Of a stretch of 64,000 nucleotides of DNA, positions 7,754 to 17,564 are shown piece after piece (the first letter of the stretch is position 1; each line of letters begins with the position of its first letter). The notes under the pieces were generated by a model. It saw only the letters and a list, made by a program, of their open reading frames with translations, ran no database searches and was not told where the DNA came from. The position numbers and the translations under genes were made by a program. Origin of the DNA: Streptomyces canus (GTDB lineage Bacteria; Actinomycetota; Actinomycetes; Streptomycetales; Streptomycetaceae); the NCBI RefSeq assembly GCF_030816965.1, contig NZ_JAUSYQ010000002.1:2513001-2577000 (forward strand). Direction: 5' to 3'.

Positions 7754-9889
7754 TCAGGCCAGGCCGGCCTCCTTCATCTGCCGGAGCTCCTTCTTCATCT
7801 CGGAGACCTCGTCGCGCAGCCGGGCCGCGATCTCGAACTGGAGGTCGGCGGCGGCGGCACGCATGCGTGCCGTCATCTCCTCGATCTGCTCGGCGAGCTC
7901 GGCCGCGGGGCGGTCGGTCGGGACGGTTTCCTTGGCCTTGCCCTTGGCGGCCTTGGTCCCGGCCGCCGCCTTGCCGAGAGAGGGCACGGGGGCCTTCGCT
8001 GCCTTGCCGTCCTTGCCCTTGCGGTAGCCGGAGCCGAGCAGCTGCTCGGTGTCGACGTCCTCGCGGGCGATCTGAGCGACGATGTCGTTGATCTTCTTGC
8101 GCAGCGGCTGGGGGTCGATGCCCCGCTCCGTGTTGTAGGCGACCTGCTTCTCCCGGCGCCGGTTGGTCTCCTCGATGGCCTTCTCCATCGCCGGGGTGAT
8201 CTTGTCGGCGTACATGTGGACCTGGCCGGATACATTGCGCGCGGCGCGGCCGATGGTCTGGATCAGGGAGGTGCCGGAGCGCAGGAAGCCCTCCTTGTCG
8301 GCGTCGAGAATGGCCACCAGGGACACCTCGGGCAGGTCGAGTCCCTCGCGCAGGAGGTTGATGCCGACGAGGACGTCGAACTCGCCGGAACGCAGCTCAC
8401 GCAGCAGCTCCACGCGGCGCAGGGTGTCGACGTCGCTGTGCAGATAGCGGACCTGGATGCCGAGCTCCAGGAAGTAGTCGGTGAGATCCTCGGCCATCTT
8501 CTTGGTGAGCGTGGTGACCAGGACACGCTCGTCCTTCTCGGTGCGGGTGCGGATCTCGTGCACCAGGTCGTCGATCTGGCCCTCGGTGGGCTTGACGACG
8601 ACCTCCGGGTCGATCAGGCCGGTGGGGCGGATGATCTGCTCCACGGCGCCGTCCGCGCGCGAGAGCTCGTACTTGCCGGGCGTCGCCGACAGATAGACGG
8701 TCTGGCCGATGCGCTCCGTGAACTCCTCCCACTTGAGGGGGCGGTTGTCCAGAGCCGAGGGGAGGCGGAAGCCGTGGTCGACGAGGGTGCGCTTGCGGGA
8801 GGCGTCGCCCTCGTACATCGCGCCAATCTGAGGCACGGTCACGTGCGACTCGTCGATGACGAGCAGGAAGTCGTCCGGGAAGTAGTCGATCAGGGTGTTC
8901 GGCGGGGAACCGGGCGAGCGGCCGTCGAAGTGCATCGAGTAGTTCTCGACGCCCGAGCAGGAGCCGATCTGGCGGAGCATCTCGAGGTCGTACGTCGTGC
9001 GCATCCTCAGACGCTGAGCTTCCAGGAGCTTGCCCTGCTTCTCCAGCTCGGCCAGGCGCTCCCCGAGCTCCTTCTCGATGTCGTTGACGGCCCGCTCCAT
9101 GCGCTCGGGTCCCGCGACGTAGTGCGAGGCCGGGAAGACGTACAGATGGTCGTCGTCGCTGATGATCTCGCCGGTGAGCGGGTGGAGCGTGGACAGGGCC
9201 TCGATCTCGTCGCCGAACATCTCGATACGGACGGCGAGTTCCTCGTAGACCGGGAAGATCTCGATGGTGTCGCCGCGCACCCGGAAGGTGCCCCGGGTGA
9301 AGGCCAGGTCGTTGCGCGTGTACTGGATGTCGACGAATCGGCGCAGCAGCTGGTCGCGGTCGATCTCGTCGCCGACCTTGAGCGCGACCATGCGGTCCAC
9401 GTACTCCTGCGGGGTACCGAGGCCGTAGATGCAGGAGACCGAGGCGACCACGATGACGTCCCGGCGGGTGAGCAGCGAGTTGGTCGCGGAGTGGCGCAGG
9501 CGCTCCACCTCCTCGTTGATCGAGGAGTCCTTCTCGATGTAGGTGTCCGACTGCGGGACGTAGGCCTCGGGCTGGTAGTAGTCGTAGTACGAGACGAAGT
9601 ACTCGACGGCGTTGTTCGGCAGCAGCTCGCGGAACTCGTTCGCCAGCTGGGCGGCCAGCGTCTTGTTCGGGGCCATCACGAGGGTGGGGCGCTGGAGCTT
9701 CTCGATCATCCACGCGGTGGTGGCGGACTTTCCGGTGCCGGTCGCGCCGAGCAGGACGACGTCCTTCTCACCTGCCTCGATGCGCTTGGCCAGCTCGGCG
9801 ATGGCCGCCGGCTGATCGCCGCTGGGCTGGTAGGGGCTGACGACCTCGAAGGGCGCCACCGTACGTTCGATGTGGGAAACGGGCCGCAT
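7754..9889 (-). CDS. uvrB: Excinuclease ABC subunit B
   Basis: UvrB (711 aa) verifies damage and loads UvrC in nucleotide excision repair. The Walker A is GATGTGKS. The damage-clamping beta-hairpin follows [20 protein letters not shown]. The helicase motif DESHVT, the motif VI region QTIGRAARN and the C-terminal UVR coiled coil ([20 protein letters not shown]) are all present. The ATG at 9889 begins [10 protein letters not shown], matching other actinobacterial UvrB proteins. An in-frame TTG ten codons earlier is less likely. The C-terminal part has a Lys/Ala-rich insertion before the UVR motif. I could not identify a convincing LexA box upstream by eye. Confidence 0.97.
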   Translation of the reverse strand: MRPVSHIERTVAPFEVVSPYQPSGDQPAAIAELAKRIEAGEKDVVLLGATGTGKSATTAWMIEKLQRPTLVMAPNKTLAAQLANEFRELLPNNAVEYFVSYYDYYQPEAYVPQSDTYIEKDSSINEEVERLRHSATNSLLTRRDVIVVASVSCIYGLGTPQEYVDRMVALKVGDEIDRDQLLRRFVDIQYTRNDLAFTRGTFRVRGDTIEIFPVYEELAVRIEMFGDEIEALSTLHPLTGEIISDDDHLYVFPASHYVAGPERMERAVNDIEKELGERLAELEKQGKLLEAQRLRMRTTYDLEMLRQIGSCSGVENYSMHFDGRSPGSPPNTLIDYFPDDFLLVIDESHVTVPQIGAMYEGDASRKRTLVDHGFRLPSALDNRPLKWEEFTERIGQTVYLSATPGKYELSRADGAVEQIIRPTGLIDPEVVVKPTEGQIDDLVHEIRTRTEKDERVLVTTLTKKMAEDLTDYFLELGIQVRYLHSDVDTLRRVELLRELRSGEFDVLVGINLLREGLDLPEVSLVAILDADKEGFLRSGTSLIQTIGRAARNVSGQVHMYADKITPAMEKAIEETNRRREKQVAYNTERGIDPQPLRKKINDIVAQIAREDVDTEQLLGSGYRKGKDGKAAKAPVPSLGKAAAGTKAAKGKAKETVPTDRPAAELAEQIEEMTARMRAAAADLQFEIAARLRDEVSEMKKELRQMKEAGLA

Positions 9890-9962
9890 GGAGTCCACCG
9901 TACGACTCCCCACTGACAACGCGGCCCGATCAGGGGCTTCGGGTGGAGGAGGGGCCGGTGGG

Positions 9963-10832
9963 TCAGCGGTTCTGCGGGGTGCGGGAGTCGCTGTGGGTCA
10001 GGTTCCGGCGGGGGCGGAGCGAGGGACGGCGGGCGGCCGGGTGGTGGACGAGTTCGCGCGCGGGGACGCCGGGTTTGTTCTCGACGGGCGACCACACGGG
10101 CTTGCCCATGACCATCAGCGGATCAAACATCACGACGACACCCGCGATCAGCAGGAAGGCGAGCGGGCCGATCATCATCGGCGCGAGCAGGGAGGCGGGC
10201 GAGTCACCGGCGATGGGGGCGGACGTGCGGTGCACGTGGACGCTGAGGGCGGCCATGCCGGTGTAGTGCATGCCCGTGACGGCGAGGCCCATGATCAGGC
10301 TCGCGCCCACGCTCCACAGGAATCCCCTGACCTGCCCGGCTGCCCAGAGGGCGGCGGTGGCGGCGACGACGGCTATGACCACGGAGATGGCGACGGTGAC
10401 GGTGTTGTACTCCAGCTGCCCGTTCAGGCGCATCCCCGCCATTCCCAGGTAGTGCATCGAGGCGATGCCCAGGCCGGTGACGGCACCGCCGGTCATCAGA
10501 GGTGTTCCGGTCGCGCCCCGGTAGCCGACGATGAAGACCCCGATCCCCACCATGACGACGGCGACGCCCAGGCTCGCGAAGGTGATGGCCCTGTCGTAGT
10601 GGATGGGTGCCTGTTCGACCTTGAACCCCATCATCGCGACGAAGTGCATGGTCCAGATGCCGGAGCCGATCGCCGCCGAGCCGAGGGCCAGCCAGCCGGG
10701 TCGCCAAGACCGGTTGACCAGCATGGATCTGGTGGTGCAACGCAGGCCGAGGGCGCCACCGAGGCAGGCCATGAGGTAGGCCACCAGCGGTGTGACGAGT
10801 CCGTAGCTGAATCCGTCGACCGTGCCTTGCAT
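9963..10832 (-). CDS. MHYT-domain integral membrane sensor protein
   Basis: The 289-aa membrane protein has about seven hydrophobic segments and three copies of the MHYT signature: WTMHFVAM near residue 61, ASMHYLGM near 123 and TGMHYTGM near 187. MHYT domains are predicted to place Met/His pairs at the outer membrane face and to bind a metal, perhaps sensing oxygen, CO or NO. Unlike many relatives there is no GGDEF, EAL or kinase domain; the cytoplasmic tail is short and Arg/Pro-rich. A GGAAGG site precedes the ATG at 10832. How it signals is unknown. It lies head-to-tail upstream of uvrB with a 73-base gap. Confidence 0.88.
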   Translation of the reverse strand: MQGTVDGFSYGLVTPLVAYLMACLGGALGLRCTTRSMLVNRSWRPGWLALGSAAIGSGIWTMHFVAMMGFKVEQAPIHYDRAITFASLGVAVVMVGIGVFIVGYRGATGTPLMTGGAVTGLGIASMHYLGMAGMRLNGQLEYNTVTVAISVVIAVVAATAALWAAGQVRGFLWSVGASLIMGLAVTGMHYTGMAALSVHVHRTSAPIAGDSPASLLAPMMIGPLAFLLIAGVVVMFDPLMVMGKPVWSPVENKPGVPARELVHHPAARRPSLRPRRNLTHSDSRTPQNR

Positions 10833-11111
10833 GCGCGGCTACCTTCCGCCCTCTTACGTCCTGGAATTCCCTGAAATGTGCCCCTTCCCAGCACCGCACG
10901 AGCGGTCGGGGTCGAGGCAGAGAGTATGACTCTCACCGGAATGGTCGAACGATTCTCCGGCAAAGAAACACGCCCTTGCCGCAGTTGTGCGGCATCGGTG
11001 AGCGGACTTGGAACACGACCGTTCAGGATGTGCCCATTCTGTACCCCACTGCCGTTGACGCGGTGCTGTCACAGTTGTGCTGTACGTGATTGCTCGACGC
11101 GAGGAGTACGT

Positions 11112-11981
11112 ATGCACGCGCGCGCTGCGACCGCCATGACCACCGCGCTCCTGGGGACCGCCGCCCTCCTGCTTCCCGCAACCGACGTCCGAGCCGTCGA
11201 GGACGGCACACCGCCCGTGATCATCGCGCACCGGGGCGCCTCCGCCTACGCCCCCGAGAACACCCTGGCCGCCGTCGACAGCGCCGCACGGCTCGGCGCC
11301 GTCTGGGTCGAGAACGACGTCCAGCGCACCAAGGACGGCGAACTCGTCGTCCTCCACGACGACAGCCTCCAGCGCACCACCGACGTGGAGCAGGTGTTCC
11401 CCGGTCGGGCGCCCTGGAAGGTGAAGGACTTCACCGCCGCGGAAATCGCGCGTCTGGACGCGGGCAGCTGGTTCGGCGCCGCCTACGCGGGCGCGCGCGT
11501 GCCGACGCTCGAGCAGTATGTGCACCGCGTCGATCTTCACCATCAGAATCTGCTCCTCGAACTCAAGAACCCGGAGCTGTATCCGGGCATCGAACAGGAG
11601 ACCCTCAAGCTCCTCAGCAACGAGGGGTGGCTCGACCGGAAGCACAGGAGCCGGCTGGTCGTACAGAGCTTCAGCGCGGCCAGTCTGCGGACCGTCCACG
11701 ATCTCAAGCCCGGTGTGAAGACCGGCTTCCTCGGAACGCCGTCCGTGGCGGACCTGCACGCGTACGCGGTCTTCGCCGACCAGATCAACCCGTCGTACAC
11801 CGCCGTCTCCAGGGCGTACGTCTCCGCGGTCCAGGCCTTCACGGGTCCGCACGGCAGGCCGCTCGAGGTCTCCACCTGGACCGTCGACACTGCGGACGCC
11901 GCCCGGCTGGTCGCCGGGTACGGCGTCGACGGCATCATCACCAACACGCCGGACGTGGTGCGGGACGCGCTGCACGAGTAG
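11112..11981 (+). CDS. glpQ: Glycerophosphodiester phosphodiesterase, secreted
   Basis: The 289-aa enzyme hydrolyses glycerophosphodiesters to glycerol-3-phosphate and an alcohol. A signal peptide is evident (MHARAATAMTTALLG...LLLPATDVRA, cleavage near ATDVRA-VED). The GDPD core follows: IIAHRGASAYAPENT with the catalytic His-Arg, WVENDVQRTKDGELVVLHDDSLQRTT with the metal-binding Glu/Asp and second His, and LLLELKNPELYPG. The C-terminal STWTVDTADAARLVAGYGVDGIITNTPD completes the TIM barrel. GAGGAG lies 5 bases before the ATG. In Streptomyces such secreted enzymes serve phosphate scavenging. I did not find a clear PhoP box in the 279-base upstream gap. Confidence 0.93.
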   Translation: MHARAATAMTTALLGTAALLLPATDVRAVEDGTPPVIIAHRGASAYAPENTLAAVDSAARLGAVWVENDVQRTKDGELVVLHDDSLQRTTDVEQVFPGRAPWKVKDFTAAEIARLDAGSWFGAAYAGARVPTLEQYVHRVDLHHQNLLLELKNPELYPGIEQETLKLLSNEGWLDRKHRSRLVVQSFSAASLRTVHDLKPGVKTGFLGTPSVADLHAYAVFADQINPSYTAVSRAYVSAVQAFTGPHGRPLEVSTWTVDTADAARLVAGYGVDGIITNTPDVVRDALHE

Positions 11982-12037
11982 CGGCCTGTTCGCGCCGGCC
12001 GCCGGGTGTTGTCAGTGCCGGCTCGTACGGTGGACGC

Positions 12038-12592
12038 ATGAACAGCCAAGGACAGGACGAGCAGCGGGTCGTGTGGACCGTCGTCGGCACGGACATCGGG
12101 CCGCTGCTGCTGGCCGCGACCGACGAGGGCCTGGTCAACGTGGTCTTCCACGCCACCGAACCGGTCCGCGACAAAGCGCTGGAGCGGCTCGCGTCCCGGC
12201 TGGGTACCGAGGCCGTCGAGGCGCCTGGCTCCGCACTGCTGGCCGAGGCGATACGCCAGGTCGAGGCGTACTTCGCGGGCGATCGGCACGACTTCGAGCT
12301 GTCCCTGGACTGGTCGCTGATCTCGGGCTTCAACCGGCAGGTGCTGCGCGAGCTGGCGTCGGGTGTGCGGTACGGCCAGGTCGTCGGATACGGCGATCTG
12401 GCCGGACGGGTCGGCCAGCCGGGTGCCGCGCAGGCCGTGGGGGTGGCCATGGGCTCCAATCCGCTGCCGGTCGTCGTGCCGTGTCATCGGGTCGTGGAGA
12501 GCGACGGCGGCATCGGCGGGTTCGGCGGCGGTCTGGAGACCAAGCGGAAGCTGCTCGCGCTGGAGGGCGTGCTGCCTGAGCCGCTGTTCTGA
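12038..12592 (+). CDS. ogt: Methylated-DNA--[protein]-cysteine S-methyltransferase
   Basis: The 184-aa suicide enzyme transfers O6-alkyl groups from guanine to its own cysteine. The active site PVVVPCHRVVESDGGIGGFGGG is canonical, with Cys in PCHR. The helix-turn-helix region is RYGQVVGYGDLAGRVGQPGAAQAVG with the intercalating Arg. The N-terminal Ogt-like domain (TDIGPLLLAATDEGLVNVVF) is intact. TACGGT lies 6 bases before the ATG with no ribosome site, suggesting a leaderless mRNA. It follows glpQ by 56 bases but probably has its own promoter. Confidence 0.95.
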   Translation: MNSQGQDEQRVVWTVVGTDIGPLLLAATDEGLVNVVFHATEPVRDKALERLASRLGTEAVEAPGSALLAEAIRQVEAYFAGDRHDFELSLDWSLISGFNRQVLRELASGVRYGQVVGYGDLAGRVGQPGAAQAVGVAMGSNPLPVVVPCHRVVESDGGIGGFGGGLETKRKLLALEGVLPEPLF

Positions 12593-12670
12593 CGCACGGC
12601 CGGCACCCAGCGGCAGGCAGCCCAGCCACTGGCATCCGAGGGATCGGAGCCGAAGGGACGGTGATCAGAC

Positions 12671-12905
12671 ATGAGCGGAAACAGGGCAGTCGCGTGTCTC
12701 AAGCCAGGCGCTGTGGAGGTCAGGACCGTCGACCCTGACGGACGCTTGAGCTCCAGGACGGACCATCTGCGTCAGCGACCAGCACATGGTGCGCGGACGG
12801 ACGACCGCGCCCGAGGGGCTGGGCTGGTCCTCGGACCGCCAGGGCGCCAGTCGTAAGTACGTGCTCGACCCGCACGGAGCGCTGACCGGCGTAGGGGCGG
12901 TCTGA
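12671..12905 (+). pseudogene. Remnant of glutathione-independent formaldehyde dehydrogenase (zinc ADH family)
   Basis: Pieces of an FdhA-type zinc alcohol dehydrogenase remain in order. The start MSGNRAVACLKPGAVEVRTVD is followed, in a shifted frame, by SDQHMVRGRTTAPEG around 12772-12816. After a large internal deletion comes a C-terminal tail GASRKYVLDPHGALTG ending at the TGA at 12903-12905. In the intact family SDQHMVRGRTTAPEGLVLGHE sits near the catalytic zinc site and the KYVLDPHG segment near the end of about 390 residues, so over 300 residues are lost. No function is expected. Confidence 0.7.
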
Positions 12906-12966
12906 CATCTCGCAGGAGGGGGCCACACACGCGTGGCGTGTGGCCCTCCTCGCGCGTCGGTCCGCG

Positions 12967-13395
12967 TCAGTCGTAGTGGCGCGCCTCGAAGACGTTCCCG
13001 TCCGGGTCGCGGAAGTAAAAGCTGCGCCGGGCCGTTCCGCGGGCGCCGAAGGACTCTCGGGAGATGTCCGAGACCGGCACGGACCGTTCCTCGAGGCGGG
13101 CGCGGAGTGCCTCGAAATCGTCGGCGGGCAGGGCCAGGCAAACATGATTGACGGGGTGTCCCGCGCTCTCGGCAGCGCCAGGGACCATTTTCATGTGGTC
13201 CGCCATGGTGAGCGGCATGAGGTCGAAGATGGTCTCGTCGTTGAGCCGTACGGAGGGGAAGGACACCGCCCCCGCGGCGAAGTCGGTGAGCCTCACGGGT
13301 TCCATGCCCAGGGTCTTCTCGTAGAAGTCGGCCGATGCCACCGGGTCACGGACCCAGAGGACGACATGGTCGAGACGTGTCGAGCTGTCCTTCAT
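12967..13395 (-). CDS. VOC family (glyoxalase/dioxygenase fold) protein
   Basis: The 142-aa protein has the vicinal-oxygen-chelate fold with paired beta-alpha-beta-beta-beta modules. The first is LDHVVLWVRDPVASADFYEKTLGMEPV and the second begins PVNHVCLALPADDFEALRARLEE, ending FYFRDPDGNVFEARHYD. The metal ligands fit the pattern: His in LDHVVLW, His in NHVCLAL and Glu in FEARHY. The substrate cannot be deduced, since the fold serves glyoxalases, dioxygenases and antibiotic resistance proteins. The ATG at 13395 is the clear start and the length is typical. Confidence 0.85.
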   Translation of the reverse strand: MKDSSTRLDHVVLWVRDPVASADFYEKTLGMEPVRLTDFAAGAVSFPSVRLNDETIFDLMPLTMADHMKMVPGAAESAGHPVNHVCLALPADDFEALRARLEERSVPVSDISRESFGARGTARRSFYFRDPDGNVFEARHYD

Positions 13396-13494
13396 GCACC
13401 CCAGGCTGGTGTCGTCCTCCACAGCCCGCAAGGGTTTGACCTGACGTGCCGCCCGCCAGAGATGAGGGAAGACCGAACGACAGGAGGCAGGCCC

Positions 13495-14403
13495 GTGGTG
13501 CTGGTGGTGTCCGAAGAGGTGCGCGAGGCGATCGACGCGCGTCGACCCGTAGTGGCTCTGGAGTCCACGATCATCGCGCACGGGTTGCCGCGTCCGCGCA
13601 ATCTGCAGGTGGCGCTGGAGCTGGAGGACGTCGTACGGCGGCAGGGAGCCGTACCGGCGACGATCGCCGTACTGGACGGGCGGCCCCTCGTCGGCCTGGA
13701 CAAGGAGCAGTTGGAGCGGGTCGCCAACGAGGACGGGATCCGCAAGCTGGGTCACCGGGATCTGCCGCTCGCGGTGGCCGCGGGGGTGAGCGGGGCGACC
13801 ACCGTGTCGGCGACGGCGCAGCTGGCGGCCCTGGCCGGGGTGGAGGTGTTCGCGACGGGCGGGCTCGGCGGGGTGCACCGGGAGTGGACGACGACCCAGG
13901 ACGAGTCGGCCGACCTCGGCCTGCTGGCACGCACACCGATCACCGTGGTGTGCGCGGGCGTGAAGTCCATCCTGGACGTGCCCGCGACGCTCCAGCGACT
14001 GGAGACGCTGGGGGTCGCGGTCGCCGGGTACGGGACGGACCGTTTCCCCGGCTTCTATCTGTCCGACTCCGGCTATCCCGTGGAGTGGCGGCTGGACTCC
14101 CCGCAGCAGGTCGCGGAGGTCATGCGGGCGCGGGAAGCGCTGGGCGCGCCCGGCTCTGCGCTGATCGTCGCCAACCCCGTCCCCGAGGAGGAGCAGCTGG
14201 ACCCCGACTTGCACGCGCGGGTGCTCGCGGCCGCGTTGCGCGCGTGCGAGGAAGCGGGGGTCACCGGCCAAGGGGTCACGCCGTTTCTGCTGGACTACCT
14301 GGTGCGGCACACCGACGGTGCCTCGCTGAACGCCAACCTGGCGGCGGTGCGCGGCAACGTGCGGCTGGCGGGGCGGATCGCCGCGGCGCGGGCCGGGGCG
14401 TGA
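13495..14403 (+). CDS. psuG: Pseudouridine-5'-phosphate glycosidase
   Basis: The 302-aa enzyme splits pseudouridine 5'-phosphate into ribose 5-phosphate and uracil. Family motifs are VALESTIIAHGLPRPRNL at the start, GKxxLGHRDLP-like IRKLGHRDLPLA, SGATTVSAT, FATGGLGGVHR and VCAGVKSILD, which carries the Schiff-base Lys. NPVPEEEQ and TPFLLDYL...SLNANLAAVRGN complete the fold. AGGAGG lies 7 bases before the chosen GTG; a second GTG follows immediately. The stop overlaps the start of a PfkB-family kinase as GTGA, which matches the known psuG-psuK pairing for pseudouridine breakdown. Confidence 0.94.
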   Translation: MVLVVSEEVREAIDARRPVVALESTIIAHGLPRPRNLQVALELEDVVRRQGAVPATIAVLDGRPLVGLDKEQLERVANEDGIRKLGHRDLPLAVAAGVSGATTVSATAQLAALAGVEVFATGGLGGVHREWTTTQDESADLGLLARTPITVVCAGVKSILDVPATLQRLETLGVAVAGYGTDRFPGFYLSDSGYPVEWRLDSPQQVAEVMRAREALGAPGSALIVANPVPEEEQLDPDLHARVLAAALRACEEAGVTGQGVTPFLLDYLVRHTDGASLNANLAAVRGNVRLAGRIAAARAGA

Positions 14404-15338
14404 CGACGGACGCGCTCGGTACCGCCGCGGCCGGCCGGGGTGGCGCCCTGCTGGTCGTCGGGGATGTCATCACGGACGTCGTCGCCCGGCACCGGGGGCC
14501 GCTCGCCGCGGGCACGGACACCGCCGCCGCGATCCGTACGGTGCCGGGCGGGGCAGGGGCCAACGTGGCCTGCTGGGCCGCCCGCGCGGGCGGTGCGGAG
14601 GTACGGCTGCTGGGGCGGGTGGGCGCGGACGCGGCCGCCTGGCACGAGCGGGAGCTGGCCGAGTGCGGGGTACGGCCGCGGCTCGTCGCCGATCCGGAGG
14701 CACCCACCGGGACGGTGATCTGCCTCGTGGACACGGGAGAGGCCGCCGAACGGACGTTCCTCACGGACAGCGGCGCCTCGCTGCGGCTGGAGCCGGACGA
14801 CTGGTCGGACGCGCTGCTCGACGGCGTGGCGTGGCTGCACCTGTCGGGCTATCTGCTGTTCTCGGAGCCGAGCCGGGCGCTGGTGGCGGTGGCCCTGGAA
14901 TCGGCACGCACGCGTGGTGTTCCGGTGAGCCTTGATCCGGCGTCGGCGGGCTTCCTCGGTGAGCTGGGAGTGGACCGCTGCCTCTCGCTGATCGAGGGGG
15001 TGGACGTCCTGCTGCCGAGCCGGGACGAAGCGTGCCTGCTCACCGGGCTGGCCGACGCGGCGGACGCGGCGGCCAAGCTGAGCCGCCACGTCCCGCTGGT
15101 GGTCGTCAAGCAGGGAGCGGAGGGTGCGGTGATCGCGCGCTCCGGCAGCGTGTACGCCCGCGTGTCCGCCGTAGCGGCGACGCCCCGGGACACAACCGGG
15201 GCGGGCGACGCCTTCACGGGCGGGTTCCTCGCGGCCCTGCTGGCGGGCGCCGCACCCGAGGACGCGGCTGCGGACGGCTGCCGGGCGGGTGCGCTGGCGG
15301 TGGAGCGGGTGGGTGGGAGACCTCCGATGCCGGACTGA
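14400..15338 (+). CDS. psuK: PfkB-family carbohydrate kinase, probable pseudouridine kinase
   Basis: The 312-aa ribokinase-fold protein carries the N-terminal PGGAGANVACWAARAG signature, the VKQGAEGAVI strand and the C-terminal PfkB signature DTTGAGDAFTGGFLAAL with the catalytic Asp. Its GTG start overlaps the psuG stop by one codon position (GTGA), so the two should be translationally coupled. Phosphorylation of pseudouridine to supply PsuG is the expected job by context. Sequence alone would only support a sugar or nucleoside kinase. Confidence 0.88.
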   Translation: MTTDALGTAAAGRGGALLVVGDVITDVVARHRGPLAAGTDTAAAIRTVPGGAGANVACWAARAGGAEVRLLGRVGADAAAWHERELAECGVRPRLVADPEAPTGTVICLVDTGEAAERTFLTDSGASLRLEPDDWSDALLDGVAWLHLSGYLLFSEPSRALVAVALESARTRGVPVSLDPASAGFLGELGVDRCLSLIEGVDVLLPSRDEACLLTGLADAADAAAKLSRHVPLVVVKQGAEGAVIARSGSVYARVSAVAATPRDTTGAGDAFTGGFLAALLAGAAPEDAAADGCRAGALAVERVGGRPPMPD

Positions 15339-15375
15339 CGACCGACATCCCGGCGCCCCGGCTGCCGCTCCCGTC

Positions 15376-16173
15376 CTACGCCTTGCGGCCCCACGCCGAG
15401 ATCAACGGGGCCGTGGCCAGGTCCATCGTGCCGGTGGCGACGTTGGCGAGGTGGCGGTCGATGTCCTCGTCCGTGGCGAGGCCCGCCGTGACCAGCTGCT
15501 CGCGGATCTGGCGGATCGTGGCGGACTCCAGGGCGGCACAGGCCGGCGAGGCGAGCGGGAAGTAGGCGTCGGCCGCCACCTGGCGCAGACCGGCCTCGCG
15601 CAGCAGGCGCGGGAGGGTGCGGCCGTAGGAGAGATCGGCGCCGCGGTCGGCGAGCAGCCGGCGGAACCCCTGGCGCAGCCGGTTCGCCAGTTGCTGGTCG
15701 GGGCCGCGCTCGTCGGGGCAGGTCAGGGGTTGCAGGGCGGGGTCGGCGTCCTCCAGCAGGAGCCGTCCGCCGGGGCGCAGGGACTTGATCATCGACCGCA
15801 AGGCCCGTTCCCGGTCGGGCACGTGGACGAGGACGAGCCGGGCGTGCACCAGGTCGAAGTCCTCCCCCGGCGGTTCCTCGGCGCTCACGTCGTGAACGCG
15901 TATGTCCACCTCCGGCGGGCGGGCCGCCGCGGCCAGGCGGGTGGTGTCGATGTCGGTCGCGACGACCTTTCCGGTCGGACCGACCTTCTCGGCCAGCCAG
16001 GACACCACGGACGTGCCGCCTGCGCCGACCTCCCAGCAGCGCCAGCCGGATCCGATGCCGCATCCTTCGATGTGCCGGAAGGTCGTGGGGTCGAAGAGGG
16101 TGGCGAAGGCGTCGAAGCGCTCGCCCGCCTCCGTCTGCCGGTTGTCGAGGAGATACCGGTCGGTTCCTGTCAT
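15376..16173 (-). CDS. SAM-dependent methyltransferase, class I
   Basis: The 265-aa protein has a Rossmann-type methyltransferase domain. Motif I reads CWEVGAGGTSVVSWLAEKVG, the acidic post-I strand is VVATDIDTTRL, motif II is DFDLVHARLVLVHVPD and motif III is LRPGGRLLLED. The N-terminal YLLDNRQTEAGERFDAFATLFDP is common in Streptomyces methyltransferases of unknown substrate. The ATG at 16173 is preceded by GATCAT at 6 bases rather than a ribosome site. A longer in-frame extension is possible but lacks support. It converges with psuK. Confidence 0.85.
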   Translation of the reverse strand: MTGTDRYLLDNRQTEAGERFDAFATLFDPTTFRHIEGCGIGSGWRCWEVGAGGTSVVSWLAEKVGPTGKVVATDIDTTRLAAAARPPEVDIRVHDVSAEEPPGEDFDLVHARLVLVHVPDRERALRSMIKSLRPGGRLLLEDADPALQPLTCPDERGPDQQLANRLRQGFRRLLADRGADLSYGRTLPRLLREAGLRQVAADAYFPLASPACAALESATIRQIREQLVTAGLATDEDIDRHLANVATGTMDLATAPLISAWGRKA

Positions 16174-16414
16174 GCCGCGATGATCGCAGTTGGCATGCTT
16201 GTCCGAAACGGACGACGCGGTCCCACGACGAGATGGCCGGCCTCCGTCCGACGAGGCGACGGCGCCGAGGCGGACGCGGATCGGTTGTCCACAGGCGGGA
16301 ACCAAGCGGAACCTTCCCTGCCCACAGGCTCACCCGACGCTTACGTCGGCCTGGCAAACTGGCCCGCCAGGACGCAGACACGCGTCGCTGGGAGATCCAC
16401 GCGAGGAGATCCGG

Positions 16415-17542
16415 ATGTCCATGGCAGGGAATCTGCGAAAGGTCACGAGCCTCGGCAGCGTCGGCGGCCTGCGCAAGGTGGCCCGGCTGGCCCGGCGGCG
16501 CCCGCGCGTCGACCTGAGCCACCACGCCCGCTCCCCGCTGGGCACCTCGGTCGTCAACTGCGTGACATACAAGGAGGGAGCCCGTATCCCGGTCGACGGT
16601 GACCTGGTCGACACCGTGGAGCGGGTGCGCAAGAGCCGTGACGGCTTTGTCTGGCTCGGCCTGCACGAACCGTCGGACCATGAGTTCGAGGGCATCGCGG
16701 ACCTCTTCGACCTGCACCCGCTGGCCGTCGAGGACGCGGTCGAGGCCCATCAGCGCCCGAAGGTGGAGCGCTACGGCGAGACGCTGTTCGCGGTGTTCAA
16801 GACGGTCTGCTACGTCGAGCACGAGGAGCTCACGGCGACGAGCGAGGTGGTCAACACCGGAGAGATCATGGTGTTCGCCGGCGAGGACTTCGTGATCACG
16901 GTGCGGCATGGCAGTCACGGATCGCTGGGTCCGCTGCGCGAGGAGCTGGAGTCCGATCCCCAGCAGCTCGCCAAGGGGCCGGCCGCGGTGCTGCACGCGA
17001 TCGCGGACCATGTGGTCGACGACTACCTGGACGTCACCGACTCGATGCAGTCGGACATCGACCTGGTCGAGACGGCGGTGTTCGCGGACAACGGCGCCCG
17101 GGTCGACCCGGGCCGCATCTACCAGCTCAAGCGCGAACTCCTGGAGCTGAAGCGGGCGGTGGTCCCGCTCAGCCGCCCGCTCGAGGAGCTCTCCACGCGG
17201 CCGATCCATGTCGTCGCCCCGGAGATACAGGCGTACTTCCGCGACGTCTCCGACCACCTGCTGCGCGCCAAGGAGCAGATCGCCGCGTTCGACGAACTGC
17301 TCAACTCGATCCTTCAGGCCCACCTCGCGCAGGTGACGGTCTCGCAGAACGAGGACATGCGGAAGATCACGGCCTGGGCCGCGGTGATCGCCGTCCCGAC
17401 GATGGTCTGCGGTGTGTACGGCATGAACTTCGACCACATGCCGGAGCTGCACTGGACGTTCGGCTACCCGTTGGTCATGGGCGTGATAGCCGTCGCCTGT
17501 GGCGTGCTGTACCGCGGCTTCCGGCGCAACGGCTGGCTGTGA
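16415..17542 (+). CDS. corA: CorA-family Mg2+/Co2+ transporter
   Basis: The 375-aa protein has a long N-terminal cytoplasmic domain (FVWLGLHEPSDHEFEGIADLF, LHPLAVEDAVEAHQRPKVERYG), a long stalk helix and two C-terminal membrane helices. The pore signature CGVYGMNFDHMPEL contains the invariant GMN. The C-terminus is Arg-rich (YRGFRRNGWL), as in CorA. GAGGAG precedes the ATG by 6 bases. It should form a homopentameric cation channel in the cytoplasmic membrane. No M-box-like leader was recognised. Confidence 0.93.
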   Translation: MSMAGNLRKVTSLGSVGGLRKVARLARRRPRVDLSHHARSPLGTSVVNCVTYKEGARIPVDGDLVDTVERVRKSRDGFVWLGLHEPSDHEFEGIADLFDLHPLAVEDAVEAHQRPKVERYGETLFAVFKTVCYVEHEELTATSEVVNTGEIMVFAGEDFVITVRHGSHGSLGPLREELESDPQQLAKGPAAVLHAIADHVVDDYLDVTDSMQSDIDLVETAVFADNGARVDPGRIYQLKRELLELKRAVVPLSRPLEELSTRPIHVVAPEIQAYFRDVSDHLLRAKEQIAAFDELLNSILQAHLAQVTVSQNEDMRKITAWAAVIAVPTMVCGVYGMNFDHMPELHWTFGYPLVMGVIAVACGVLYRGFRRNGWL

Positions 17543-17564
17543 CCGGGGGTCGTCCGCGGGACGG

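Noticed and set aside
7721..9916. A 731-codon open frame opposite uvrB
   Set aside because: It is a high-GC mirror of uvrB with Asp/Gly/Val-rich shadow composition and no domain.
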